From DATEUP01 sp041485285 (GTDB lineage Archaea > Thermoplasmatota > DTKX01 > DATEUP01), in the NCBI GenBank assembly GCA_041485285.1, contig JBGPJF010000012.1, forward strand, positions 1 through 61,625: a DNA stretch of 61,625 nt. Reading direction: 5' to 3'. The translations under genes and the position numbers were made by a program. Positions 53,909 through 61,625 of the stretch are shown here, in pieces. The first letter of the stretch is position 1. Each line of letters opens with the position of its first letter. The notes under the pieces are model-generated. The model made no database searches, was not told the origin of the DNA, and saw nothing but the letters and a program-made list of their open reading frames with translations.

Positions 53909-55183
53909 TCAACGGCCCCTGATCTCCGCCGCCCCGCCCATGTAGGCCCGGAGCACTTTTGGAATCTCAACGCTCCCATCGGCCCGCTGAAAATTCTCCA
54001 AAATTGCCACGAACGTGCGCCCGACCGCCAGCCCCGACCCGTTCAGCGTGTACAGCCACTTGCCGACCTGGCCGTCCTTGTCCCGGTACTTCAGCCCCGC
54101 CCGGCGCGCCTGGAAATCCGTGAAGCACGAGCAGGACGAGATCTCCTTGTACCCGTTGATCGAAGGCAGCCAAACTTCGATGTCGTAGGTCTTTGCGGCC
54201 GCATACCCAAGGTCCCCCGTGCACAGCTCCACCACGCGGTGCGGAAGTCCGAGCTTCTTCAGCAGGTCCTCCGCGTCGCGCGTGAGCGACTCGTGTTCGT
54301 TCCACGCGGCCTCGGGCGTCGAGAGCTTCAGCATCTCGACCTTGTTGAACTGGTGGACGCGCACGAGCCCCTTCGTGTCCGTGTTGCGGCCGGCCTCGCG
54401 CCGCCAGCAGGGCGTGTACGCGCAGAGTTTGATGGGCAGCTGCTCGGTCAGGATCACTTCGCCCCGGTGGTAAGAGGTCAGCGGGACTTCCGCCGTCGGG
54501 ATAAGCGCCATCTTGTCGCGCTCGACGAGGTACATGTCGTCGGCGTTCTTGGGCAGGTGGCCGGTGCCCGTGGCGGTCTCGTTGGTCACGAGGAACGGCG
54601 GCACGACCTCGAGGTAGCCCTTGGCGGTGGCCTCCTCAAGGAAGAACTGGATGAGGGCGCGCTCGAGCCTGGCGCCGGCGCCCACGAGGACGTAGAACCC
54701 CTCGCCCGAGAGCTTTACGCCGCGCTCGAAGTCGAGGATGCCGAGGGCCTCGCCGAGGGTGCCGTGGTCCTTCGGCCTAAACGCGAAACTGGGAAGTGTC
54801 CCCCACTTGCGCTTCTCGACATTGTCCTTCTCGCCCGCGCCGTGCGGCACCGAGTCGTCGGGGAGGTTCGGCAACTCCATGAGCAGCGCATCGCGGCGCG
54901 CATCAAGTTCCTTCAGCTCTTGCTCCAGCGCCACTAGCTTGTCCTTGAGCGTGCGAACTTCCTCGACTTTCGCCTCGCGCAGCGTCTTGTCCTTGACCTT
55001 GCTGATGTCGATGGACGCGCGGTTGCGCGTCTCGCGCAACTGGTTCACTTCGCCCGTGACCTGCCGCCAGCGCAGGTCGACCTTGATGACGTCCTCGAGC
55101 GCGTCGGCCCACACGCCCCCGCGCGCCTTGAGGCCCTTGCGGACTCTCTCCGGATTCTCGCGGAGGAGTTTCACATCGAGCAT
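53909..55183 (-). CDS. serS: seryl-tRNA synthetase
   Basis: Standard SerRS: an N-terminal long coiled-coil arm (residues ~1-105: MLDVKLLRENPERVRKGLKARGG ... VKDKTLREAKVEEVRTLKDKLVALEQELKELDARRDALL), then the class II core. The core has motif 2 (CWRREAGRNTDTKGLVRVHQFNKVEML), EISSCSCFTDFQARRAGLKYRDKDGQVGKWLYTLNGSGLAVGR (with motif 3 GSGLAVGR) and a full-length C-terminus. It charges tRNA-Ser; the arm reads the long variable arm. It is of the common bacterial/archaeal type, not the methanogenic rare type. ATG 55183 is clear. Confidence 0.97.
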   Translation of the reverse strand: MLDVKLLRENPERVRKGLKARGGVWADALEDVIKVDLRWRQVTGEVNQLRETRNRASIDISKVKDKTLREAKVEEVRTLKDKLVALEQELKELDARRDALLMELPNLPDDSVPHGAGEKDNVEKRKWGTLPSFAFRPKDHGTLGEALGILDFERGVKLSGEGFYVLVGAGARLERALIQFFLEEATAKGYLEVVPPFLVTNETATGTGHLPKNADDMYLVERDKMALIPTAEVPLTSYHRGEVILTEQLPIKLCAYTPCWRREAGRNTDTKGLVRVHQFNKVEMLKLSTPEAAWNEHESLTRDAEDLLKKLGLPHRVVELCTGDLGYAAAKTYDIEVWLPSINGYKEISSCSCFTDFQARRAGLKYRDKDGQVGKWLYTLNGSGLAVGRTFVAILENFQRADGSVEIPKVLRAYMGGAAEIRGR

Positions 55184-55240
55184 GGGGGCGCGCGTTTCAT
55201 CCTCGCGCGCGCTATTTTAAGGGTACGGGCGCGCGGGGCT

Positions 55241-55507
55241 TCATTCGTCCTCGTCGAGCGGGCGCGCCTTCGTGCCGCCGTTCTCGGCGACGAGCTTCTC
55301 AATGCGCAGTTCCACGCCCTTGAGCTTCTGCTGGCAGAGCTTCGAAAGGCGCATCCCCTCTTCGAACCGCGAGAGCGAGTCCTCGAGAGACAGGCGGCCG
55401 CTCTCGAGTTCTGCCACAAGATCTTCAAGCCGCTTCAGCGCAGCCTCGAAAGTCATCTCATCCGGGGCCAACTCTTGCGGATCCTTCCCGCGCTTTTCCG
55501 ACACCAT
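55241..55507 (-). CDS. xseB: exodeoxyribonuclease VII small subunit
   Basis: The 88-residue protein contains MTFEAALKRLEDLVAELESGRLSLEDSLSRFEEGMRLSKLCQQKLKGVELRIEKLV, the two-helix hallmark of XseB. It forms a complex with XseA, which degrades single-stranded DNA into acid-soluble oligonucleotides. GGAGGT precedes ATG 55507. It lies 40 nt after xseA on the same strand, so the two are probably cotranscribed. ExoVII is widespread in bacteria and patchy in archaea. Confidence 0.92.
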   Translation of the reverse strand: MVSEKRGKDPQELAPDEMTFEAALKRLEDLVAELESGRLSLEDSLSRFEEGMRLSKLCQQKLKGVELRIEKLVAENGGTKARPLDEDE

Positions 55508-55547
55508 GCCACCTCCGCTTGTCCGTCCTATCATGATAGGAAGGGGT

Positions 55548-56891
55548 TCAAGTGCCCTTCGCCGGCCGCGGGCCCAGCCGGCCGGGCCCCTTGGCCTGGA
55601 CCCGCGCTGCGATCTCGCCCTCGGAGAGGATAACGTCCACTTCGTCGCCGACATTCACACCGGATGCGGAGCGGAGCACCGCGCCGCTGCGGTCGAGCGC
55701 AATCGCGTACCCGCGCGCGAGCGTCTTCAGCGGCGAGAGCACCTCGAGCGCCGCCGTGTGGCGGTCGAGGCGCGCGTGCGCGCGCTCGAGGGCCATCCCC
55801 GAGGTCCCGCGCAGGCGGTCGGCGACTTCGTCCAGCATCTGCTGGCGGGCTTCGAGGAGCGTGCGCGGCAGGCGCAGCGCCGGGTGGTGGGTGAGCCGCT
55901 CGAGCTTTCCGGCCGCGCGGTCGCGGGCGTGGAGGAGCGCGCGCGTGATGCGCGCCTCCCGCTCCTCGAACCCCCCGAACACTTCGTCGGCCGAAGGCAC
56001 CACGATCTCGGCGGCCGCCGAGGGGGTCGGTGCGCGCACATCCGCCGCGAAGTCGCAGATCGTGAAGTCGGTCTGGTGCCCCACCGCGGAAACCACCGGC
56101 ACCGCGCTTGCGCGCACCGCGCGGGCGAGGGCCTCTTCGTTGAAGGGCCAGAGGTCTTCGATCGAGCCCCCGCCGCGCGCGACGATGATGACCTCGACTC
56201 CGCCGAAGCGGTTGAGCGCCTCGATCCCGCGGATGACTTCCAGTTCCGCGCCTTCGCCCTGCACGCGTGCAGGCGCGACAAGGAGGCGCACGTGCGGGAA
56301 ACGCCGCGTGATGACGTTGATGATGTCACGCACGACGGCGCCCTCGGTCGAGGTGACCACCCCGACCGTCCGGGGGAAGCGCGGCAGCGGCCGCTTGTTC
56401 GCCTCGTCGAAGAGCCCCTCCGCGGCCAACTTCTTCTTGGTGGCCTCAAATTTGAGGAAAAGGGCGCCGCGCTTGTCCGTCGGCTGCACTTCGGTGACGC
56501 GCAGCTGGTACTGGCCGCGCTGCTTGTAGACCGTCACATCGCCGCGCGCGATGACCTCCGCGCCCTCCTTGAGTTGCGCGCCCACTTCGCGCGTGGGGCC
56601 GTAGTTCCAGCACACGCCCGCGATCTGCGAGTCTGCGTCCTTCAGGGTAAAGTACCACGCGCGCGGGTACTCCTTCAGCCCGGAGATCTCGCCCTTCACG
56701 AACACGCCGCGCAGCCGGTCGTCGCGGCGCAGGTCGTCCTCGATGAGGTCGGTGAGTTCCGAGACCGTGAAGAACGGGGGGAGGTCGGCGGCGAAGCGGC
56801 GCCGCGGGATTTCGCCCTCGCCCTCGGGCTCCTCCGGCGCTTCGCCCGGGGGCTTCTCCCCGTAATGGTCGAGCCGCATGCCCTTCCCCAC
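55548..56891 (-). CDS. xseA: exodeoxyribonuclease VII large subunit
   Basis: It has FTVSELTDLIEDDLRRDDRLRGVFVKGEISGLKEYPRAWYFTLKDADSQIAGVCW (OB-fold ssDNA-binding domain). The core contains FPRTVGVVTSTEGAVVRDIINVITRRFPHVRLLVAPARVQGEGAELEVIRGIEALN and VIIVARGGGSIEDLWPFNEEALARAV, with the catalytic DxWPFN-E region and the RGGGSIEDL loop. A helical arm follows, and the C-terminal barrel ends GYAIALDRSGAVLRSASGVNVGDEVDVILSEGEIAARV. GTG 56891 is chosen because GGAGGGAG lies 4-8 nt upstream. TTTAAATAG at 56952-56960 is the promoter. Confidence 0.95.
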   Translation of the reverse strand: MGKGMRLDHYGEKPPGEAPEEPEGEGEIPRRRFAADLPPFFTVSELTDLIEDDLRRDDRLRGVFVKGEISGLKEYPRAWYFTLKDADSQIAGVCWNYGPTREVGAQLKEGAEVIARGDVTVYKQRGQYQLRVTEVQPTDKRGALFLKFEATKKKLAAEGLFDEANKRPLPRFPRTVGVVTSTEGAVVRDIINVITRRFPHVRLLVAPARVQGEGAELEVIRGIEALNRFGGVEVIIVARGGGSIEDLWPFNEEALARAVRASAVPVVSAVGHQTDFTICDFAADVRAPTPSAAAEIVVPSADEVFGGFEEREARITRALLHARDRAAGKLERLTHHPALRLPRTLLEARQQMLDEVADRLRGTSGMALERAHARLDRHTAALEVLSPLKTLARGYAIALDRSGAVLRSASGVNVGDEVDVILSEGEIAARVQAKGPGRLGPRPAKGT

Positions 56892-56949
56892 GCTCTCCCT
56901 CCAGAGGCGCGCTGCACGCGCGCTTTTGCATCCTTTCCGATCTGGATGT

Positions 56950-56960
56950 CTCTATTTAAA
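56950..56960. promoter_or_regulatory. bidirectional TATA box
   Basis: CTATTTAAAG, symmetrical around TTTAAA. It lies about 65 nt before xseA on one side and about 33 nt before TTG 56990 on the other, so a single box may serve both divergent genes. Confidence 0.55.
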
Positions 56961-56989
56961 GTCGGACTGGGGGGGAGCAAAGACGCGCT

Positions 56990-58357
56990 TTGCCCGCCAG
57001 AGTTTATCTCACGCGCCCCGATCGAGCGGCCGGGGCCGCGACCGTGGATCTCCTTTGCCCGCGGTGCGGCCTGCGCCTGCCCTTCACCGGCGCGTTCGAA
57101 TTCGTGATGTGCCCCAACTGCAAGGGCGCGGTCTATGTGGCGCAAGCCGCGCGCGCGCCGTCCGCACCGCCTTCCGGGTTCACCCTCCCCCAGTCGCTGC
57201 CGCCCGCGGAGGCGCTCTCCCTCTTCCAAATCCCCGACGAGCTGCCGCCGCCGCTGATCCGCCGCGTCGCGCGCCACGCCACGACCCTCGGGGTCGCCGT
57301 TTGCCTCTTCATCCTCCTTGCAAACCTCGTGGTGCTGGTCGTCGGCATCCCCGCCGCCCTCGCCTATGCGCTGAGCGGGGCCGAGCCATTCGTGCCGATT
57401 TACGTCGTGTTCCCGTTCCCCATCCTCCTCGGGCGGCTCGGCGGGGAGGCGGCCGCCGCATGGCACATGGGCCTTGCTAGCGCGATCATCGCAAGCGCCG
57501 CGCACTTCCTGCGCGGGCACCTGCCCGGCGCGTGGGCGGCGTTCATGCGGGTGTTCGAAGGCCGCGGGTCGCCGCCGCTATCCGAACCCAACGGGCTCTT
57601 CGCACTGGTCCGGCTCTTCTCGGTCTCGATCCTAGCGTCGATTGCGGTGGCGGCCATTGCGGGCCTCTTCAACCAGACGCCCGCGGTGCCCGTGGGCCTC
57701 GACACGGAGCCCTTCGGTGCGCTGCTCGTCACGCTTGCTCACGCGTCGGTGTACGAAGAGTTGCTGACGCGGGTGCTCCTCCTCGGCGTCCCCCTGCTCG
57801 CGCTCCATTACCTCGGCCGCGGCCGCCTCGAAGGCCCCCCGCACCGCTACCTGCTCGGCGGAGGATTCACAATCGGGGGCCCCGCGCTCGCCCTCCTCGT
57901 TTTCCAAGCCGCCGTGTTTGGCGCGGCGCATGTGCCGGGCTGGGACCTGTGGAAGTTCCCCAGCACCTTCGTCACCGGCTTGGCGCTCGGCTACCTGTTC
58001 CTGCGTTACGGGCTCTCGGCCTGCATCGTGTTCCACTTCCTCACCGACTACGCGACGGCGACCGTCCTGTTCACGGAGCACACGAACTTCCCCCTCCTCA
58101 TCCTCGTAGGGCTCGTCGTCGTCGTCCCCGCGGTGGGGGTCGTGAACGGGATTCGGTACCTGTTCGTCCTCAACGAGTGGCGGCGCCTCGGACGGATTCC
58201 GGAGTACGTGGGCGGGCCCGCGCCCCGCGCGCCCCCGGCGCCTGCTGCTCCACTGCCCGTGGGCCTGGTGCCACCTCCCATGCAGCATGTATCGGTCTAT
58301 TTGCCTCCGACCAGGCCGCCGGACCCCCCGCCTCCGCCGCCCGCGGGTCCGGGTTGA
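56990..58357 (+). CDS. CPBP-family intramembrane protease with N-terminal zinc ribbon
   Basis: An N-terminal zinc ribbon (LLCPRCGLRLPFTGAFEFVMCPNCKGAVYVAQ, CxxC-x(n)-CxxC) precedes eight or so TM helices. The CPBP motifs are complete: HASVYEELLTRVLLLGVPLL (EExxxR), FQAAVFGAAHVPGWDLWKFP (FxxxH) and ACIVFHFLTDYATATVLF (HxxxD). This glutamic intramembrane protease family (Rce1-like) cleaves near membranes or processes CAAX-like substrates. The proline-rich tail (PPTRPPDPPPPPPAGPG) may bind SH3-like partners. TTG 56990 is the likely start, leaderless. Confidence 0.9.
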   Translation: MPARVYLTRPDRAAGAATVDLLCPRCGLRLPFTGAFEFVMCPNCKGAVYVAQAARAPSAPPSGFTLPQSLPPAEALSLFQIPDELPPPLIRRVARHATTLGVAVCLFILLANLVVLVVGIPAALAYALSGAEPFVPIYVVFPFPILLGRLGGEAAAAWHMGLASAIIASAAHFLRGHLPGAWAAFMRVFEGRGSPPLSEPNGLFALVRLFSVSILASIAVAAIAGLFNQTPAVPVGLDTEPFGALLVTLAHASVYEELLTRVLLLGVPLLALHYLGRGRLEGPPHRYLLGGGFTIGGPALALLVFQAAVFGAAHVPGWDLWKFPSTFVTGLALGYLFLRYGLSACIVFHFLTDYATATVLFTEHTNFPLLILVGLVVVVPAVGVVNGIRYLFVLNEWRRLGRIPEYVGGPAPRAPPAPAAPLPVGLVPPPMQHVSVYLPPTRPPDPPPPPPAGPG

Positions 58358-58363
58358 GGGCGA

Positions 58364-59167
58364 TCACTTCAGCTCGCCTTGCTCGTCGTCCCTGAACGAA
58401 CTCACGCGCATCGCTGCGCCCTTGGGCACGCGCACTTTCCGGCCGGGGGCGCCGCGAGGCGCCGGGCGATCCCCTGCCTCCGCCGCTTCCACCTTGGGCT
58501 TCACCGCGGGCGCGCGGGCGGCCGGCGCCTTTCCGACAACCGCGGACACGCCGCTGTACAGGAACGCGCCGCCGGCCATCCCCAAGAATGGGCCAACGAA
58601 GATGTCGCCCAGGGCGGACCCGATTAGGCCTGCGGCCACGACCGCTCCGCCAAGCAAGAGCTGGAGCGTGTTGAGGAGCCCCGTGCGCGTGAGCCCCTTA
58701 CGCGCGGCGAGCACCGCGACCGGCAGAATGGCCACGGCCCCCGCCGTCACCGGGATGAAAGTCCAGTTAGCGGGCGCGCCGTTTCCGGGCTGGCCGGCCC
58801 CGCCGAGCGCTGCGCCGATGCCAAGGCTCACGAACGCAACCCCCGCCACGAACAGCGCGAGCCGGAACGTCGGCGTCCCGATGCGGCCGCCGCTGTACCG
58901 CTGAAGGAGCCCCGAGAAAGCGCCGAGCAGCCCGAGCGCGGCCCCGGCCCCGCCTGATGCGGCCGCCAGGTCGGCGCCTGAATTCCAATCGGACGCGCCC
59001 GCGGCCAAGAACCCCACGAACCCGCCAGCGCACAGCAGGAACGCGGCCATCCATTCAGCGACCGCGCCACCGAGCGCCGCGCGCCGCCGGAAAACGCCCC
59101 CGGCAAGGCCGGCGAAGGTCAGTGCGGCCGCGGCCGGGTAGATCGCAAACCAGGGGTCGAGCGCCAC
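58364..59167 (-). CDS. seven-TM membrane protein of unknown function
   Basis: GTG 59167 starts a 267-residue protein with about seven helices (FAIYPAAAALTFAGLAGGVF; MAAFLLCAGGFVGFLAAG; GAGAALGLLGAFSGLLQRY; FRLALFVAGVAFVSLGIGAALGG; TFIPVTAGAVAILPVAVLA; TLQLLLGGAVVAAGLIGSALG; VGPFLGMAGGAFLYSGVSAVV). A basic C-terminal tail follows (APRGAPGRKVRVPKGAAMRVSSFRDDEQGELK). Gly/Ala-rich packing and the absence of charged residues in helices do not suggest an ion channel. No family recognised. TTTTATGAG about 30 nt upstream is a likely TATA box. Confidence 0.75.
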   Translation of the reverse strand: MALDPWFAIYPAAAALTFAGLAGGVFRRRAALGGAVAEWMAAFLLCAGGFVGFLAAGASDWNSGADLAAASGGAGAALGLLGAFSGLLQRYSGGRIGTPTFRLALFVAGVAFVSLGIGAALGGAGQPGNGAPANWTFIPVTAGAVAILPVAVLAARKGLTRTGLLNTLQLLLGGAVVAAGLIGSALGDIFVGPFLGMAGGAFLYSGVSAVVGKAPAARAPAVKPKVEAAEAGDRPAPRGAPGRKVRVPKGAAMRVSSFRDDEQGELK

Positions 59168-59288
59168 GGGAGCGCGGTCTCCTTGCCCGGCTCATAAAAG
59201 CTTGCGGCCGGAAACCGTGGAAGGGGGCGGCCCCCGGAAACCCTCTTATCGACGGGCCTTCCATCGCGAGCGGAGGCGGTGAGGGGAG

Positions 59289-59858
59289 GTGCCTCGGCAA
59301 GAGCCCGCGCTCGTGGTGGACTGGCAGCGCCCCGCGCGCCGGCGCCCGCAAGCGTCCCTCGAGACGTATTCGCCCGACCTCGTGCTTGCCGCCGCTCGCC
59401 GCGTGCGCGCCGAATCGCGCAGGCGAGCCCGCGCACCCTCGGGCCGCCAACTCGCGCTCGACTCCGACGAGCCGGCCTTCGACCGGCAGGTCGTGGAGCT
59501 CGACCTCAAGGCCGCCTCGCGCCTCAAGTCCATCTACATCAGCCCGGCAGGGCCCGCGCGGCCCGCGCACCGCCCCGACGATGAGATCCGTGACGCGCTC
59601 GTGGCCGCGTGCGAGAGCGGCGCTTCGCACGACGAAGCCGTGTTTGTGGCAGCCCGCGTGTGCGCGATTCCGCTTAGCGCACTCCCGCTCGTCGAGGGGC
59701 TTCTCGACGACCTCGTCCTCGAAGGGTCGGTCGCCGCATACGGCGAGGCGCTGTTTTCGCGCCGCAAGAGCGGGCGCAAGGTCGTTGCCGTGGACGTCGG
59801 CGAGGACGACCTCATCGAACTTTTGTCGAAGGGCCACCGCGTGCTCGAATTGAAGTGA
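59289..59858 (+). CDS. uncharacterised soluble protein
   Basis: GTG 59289 (preceded by GAGGGGAG) starts MPRQEPALVVDWQRPARRRPQASLETYSPDLVLAAARRVRAESRRRARAPSGRQLALDSDEPAFDRQVVELDLKAASRLKSIYISPAGPARPAHRPDDEIRDALVAACESGASHDEAVFVAARVCAIPLSALPLVEGLLDDLVLEGSVAAYGEALFSRRKSG. The C-terminal ~90 residues look like a winged-helix/HTH-like unit (PLVEGLLDDLVLEGSVAAYG). The N-terminus is arginine-rich, so nucleic acid binding is possible. CCTCTTATCG about 40 nt upstream resembles a TATA box. No family identified. Confidence 0.65.
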   Translation: MPRQEPALVVDWQRPARRRPQASLETYSPDLVLAAARRVRAESRRRARAPSGRQLALDSDEPAFDRQVVELDLKAASRLKSIYISPAGPARPAHRPDDEIRDALVAACESGASHDEAVFVAARVCAIPLSALPLVEGLLDDLVLEGSVAAYGEALFSRRKSGRKVVAVDVGEDDLIELLSKGHRVLELK

Positions 59859-60043
59859 ACTAGCACAAAGTGAAGTAGCACAAGGTGCGGCCGTGTCACC
59901 GCGACGCAGGCCTTCTCGCAACGTCTTTAGGATGACGCCCCGACCGCCGGACGGGCGTCCAAGTGGCAGGCCGCGGCGCACGGGGTGCGCCTTCGGGTTC
60001 CGCGAAGGCGCGCGCGGCCTTCCGCCGTCGGCGCGGGCGGCGG

Positions 60044-61625
60044 ATGGCGGCCAAGCGCGGCCCGCCCTCTCGTCGGCAGACCCGCCGTTCCAAATCGGAC
60101 GCGCCGCGCGACCCGGCGAAGTTCGCTTCGCCTGCCGCGCGCCACAAGTCCTACCTCGTCCTTACGGTGAGCATCGCCGCCTTCTTCGTCCCGCTCGCAC
60201 TTTTCTCGGGCGCCGACCTCTCAGGATGGATTTACCCGCCCCCGGCTCCCGCTCCCCTCATCGTCAACCCGGGCGATTCCGTGGAAATCCTCCTTGAAGG
60301 CCACCTCGACGGTGGGATCCCGTTCATGGTCAACACCACGGTCAACGACACGATCGGCGCCGGGGCGCTCGTCCCCGGCCTCGAGGCGGGGCTCCTCGGC
60401 CTCGGGGTCGGCGACCCCTTCACCATTGTCGTGCAGCCCGAGGACGGGTACGGCGCTTGGAACGCTTCGCGTGTAATCTCCATCCCGCGCACGGAGGCCC
60501 ACAACCGAAACTACTCGTCCCCCACGGCTTCGTTTCAGCGAACCTACGGCGCGCCATTCGTCGGAAAAGTGGCCCCGACGCAGCCGTGGCCCTCGACCGT
60601 CACCGGCGCGACCTCGAATTCGATCTTGCTGCGCTATGACCCCGTCCTCAACGAAACGGACTACCTCTACCAGCACTGGAGTTCCCAAGTTACAGCCCTC
60701 AACAACACAACGATCACGACGACGAACAACCTGTTCGTGGGGTTTTCGTTCGGCATCGTCTCTCGTTCGTCCGGGACCGTGACCGACGTGCGCGTGACCA
60801 ACGAGAATGACACGGCGTTTACCCTCGACCTCAACCCCGCCCTTGCCGGCAAGGCCCTGCACTACGACGGCACTGTTCTTGCCATTGTGCCCGGCCGCGG
60901 GTCCGTCCGCACCCGTGCAAGCGGCGCGGTCGCCCTCGGCCTCGACAACTGCGAACGCTGCCACGCGGACGCCGGCTTCCAAGCGGTCGAGGGCTCCGCG
61001 TCGGCCTCCCGCGCCAACGGCACGATCGTCGTCGACCTGACCTTGGACAACCCCTGGCTCCAGGAGGACGTTGCGGTCCTTGCGACGGCCACCGCGCAGA
61101 ACGGTTCCTCGCCCGTCGGGTCCGTTTCGAACGGCGAGCCCAACCTGGGGGCCTCGGCCTCGCAAAGCGAAAGCCTCTCGGTGCCGGACAGCCCGGAGGC
61201 GGTTACGGTAAATGTGGTGGTCAATGTCACGGCCCACCATGTCCACGCATCGGGCGGCAAGCCGACGGACCTCCCCTACCAGCTTACGATCCGCGCGCCC
61301 GTTGGGGCCGCGACCCGCGCGGCCCGCGCGCTAAGCGCGCCGGCCCCGCCACCGTCGGTGGGCCTCTGGGTCATCGTCGGGAGCGCCACGGGGTTTGCGG
61401 CGCTCGGCGTCGCGTCGCTGTCGGCCGTCCAAGGCTACCGCCGCCACCTGCATCGGGCGCCGCGATTCAAGTGGCCGCCGTGGCTGACGCTCCACTTCTC
61501 GCTGTCGCTTTTTGCCACCGCCCTAACCCTGATTCACGCTATTGCATTGATGTCCACCACCTATCGTGGCATTTGGACGTGGGACATCGACATCGGGGTT
61601 CTCTCGCTCCTGACGCTCGGCGCTA
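60044..61625 (+). CDS. membrane protein with FKBP/SlyD-like domain and CxxCH motif, 3' truncated
   Basis: ATG 60044 starts a basic N-terminus and one TM helix (KSYLVLTVSIAAFFVPLALF, ~36-55). Residues 74-140 (VNPGDSVEILLEGHLDGGIPF ... GAGALVPGLEAGLLGLGVGDPFTIVVQPEDGYG) match the FKBP-type prolyl isomerase core. An inserted domain follows, and NPALAGKALHYDGTVLAIV (~264-282) closes the fold as in SlyD. After it comes DNCERCHADAG (CxxCH at ~303-307), a c-type haem-binding motif, and then a beta-rich domain. Two or more TM helices (LWVIVGSATGFAALGVASLSAV and LHFSLSLFATALTLIHAIALM) lead to the window edge without a stop, so the gene is incomplete. Confidence 0.7.
   Translation, partial: MAAKRGPPSRRQTRRSKSDAPRDPAKFASPAARHKSYLVLTVSIAAFFVPLALFSGADLSGWIYPPPAPAPLIVNPGDSVEILLEGHLDGGIPFMVNTTVNDTIGAGALVPGLEAGLLGLGVGDPFTIVVQPEDGYGAWNASRVISIPRTEAHNRNYSSPTASFQRTYGAPFVGKVAPTQPWPSTVTGATSNSILLRYDPVLNETDYLYQHWSSQVTALNNTTITTTNNLFVGFSFGIVSRSSGTVTDVRVTNENDTAFTLDLNPALAGKALHYDGTVLAIVPGRGSVRTRASGAVALGLDNCERCHADAGFQAVEGSASASRANGTIVVDLTLDNPWLQEDVAVLATATAQNGSSPVGSVSNGEPNLGASASQSESLSVPDSPEAVTVNVVVNVTAHHVHASGGKPTDLPYQLTIRAPVGAATRAARALSAPAPPPSVGLWVIVGSATGFAALGVASLSAVQGYRRHLHRAPRFKWPPWLTLHFSLSLFATALTLIHAIALMSTTYRGIWTWDIDIGVLSLLTLGA

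Noticed and set aside
60221..61246. 341-residue minus-strand frame at the right end
   Set aside because: Shadow of the plus-strand FKBP-like gene, which has consistent domain motifs; the minus translation is Arg/Val/Gly-rich without motifs.

Overview
The window reads as a high-GC archaeal chromosome (roughly two thirds G+C by eye), most like a Thermoplasmatota-type euryarchaeote. Support for this: TATA-like boxes (CTTAAG, CTTTAA, CCTTATG) lie 22-30 nt before many start codons, giving leaderless or near-leaderless transcripts; a class II tRNA-Ser of archaeal form; a SAMP/MoaD-like ubiquitin-fold protein ending in GG; paired winged-helix (wHTH) regulators; a CDGSH protein; a putative NrtS module; and metabolic genes mixed with bacterial-looking ones (SerS, exonuclease VII, sulfite-oxidase-type Moco protein). 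The lineage assignment is inference.

Layout. 1-7.5 kb: a partial VOC/PhnB protein, a coiled-coil surface protein, a membrane-anchored wHTH receptor, two Sec-signal RTX calcium-binding proteins, and two small secreted proteins. 7.5-24.9 kb: an accessory region punctuated by six copies of a 38-40 bp direct repeat and two decayed tRNA-Ser copies, all in one orientation, ending at an intact tRNA-Ser(CGA) gene at 24805-24888. The repeat contains the last ~20 nt of the tRNA. The segments between boundaries carry self-contained cargo: UPF0175-PIN, MNT-HEPN, a Fic protein, a monooxygenase-like gene, two small ORFs, and a block of secreted proteins plus a giant wHTH receptor. I read this as an accretion array of cassettes at the 3' end of tRNA-Ser, and consider it the most notable structure in the window.

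25-37.6 kb: tRNA-Glu, a TPR protein with an RG-rich tail, SRPBCC proteins, a methyltransferase, a putative NrtS fusion, a SirB1-like protein, a VapBC-like module, a FIST sensor, OsmC, an SDR, CDGSH, and a DUF2182/DUF1326 pair. 37.6-50.6 kb: aconitase, methyltransferase, VOC, antiporter plus UspA, EamA exporter, ACT protein, M28 peptidase, Moco oxidoreductase, acetyltransferases, Rieske protein and DUF2203. 50.6-61.6 kb: nucleotide-sugar epimerase, creatininase-family hydrolase, Doc-like toxin, SerS, XseA/XseB, a CPBP protease with a zinc ribbon, and at the right edge a truncated membrane protein joining an FKBP/SlyD-like domain to a CxxCH motif.

Themes. Two membrane-anchored regulators join large extracellular beta-rich sensors to two intracellular wHTH domains. 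Several secreted families occur as paralogue pairs or trios, and three adjacent secreted-protein genes share a nearly identical core promoter. Several genes (SAMP-like, VapC-like, TPR) have no ATG/GTG/TTG at a sensible position and may start at AUN codons. No CRISPR array, rRNA or recognisable transposase/integrase was seen.
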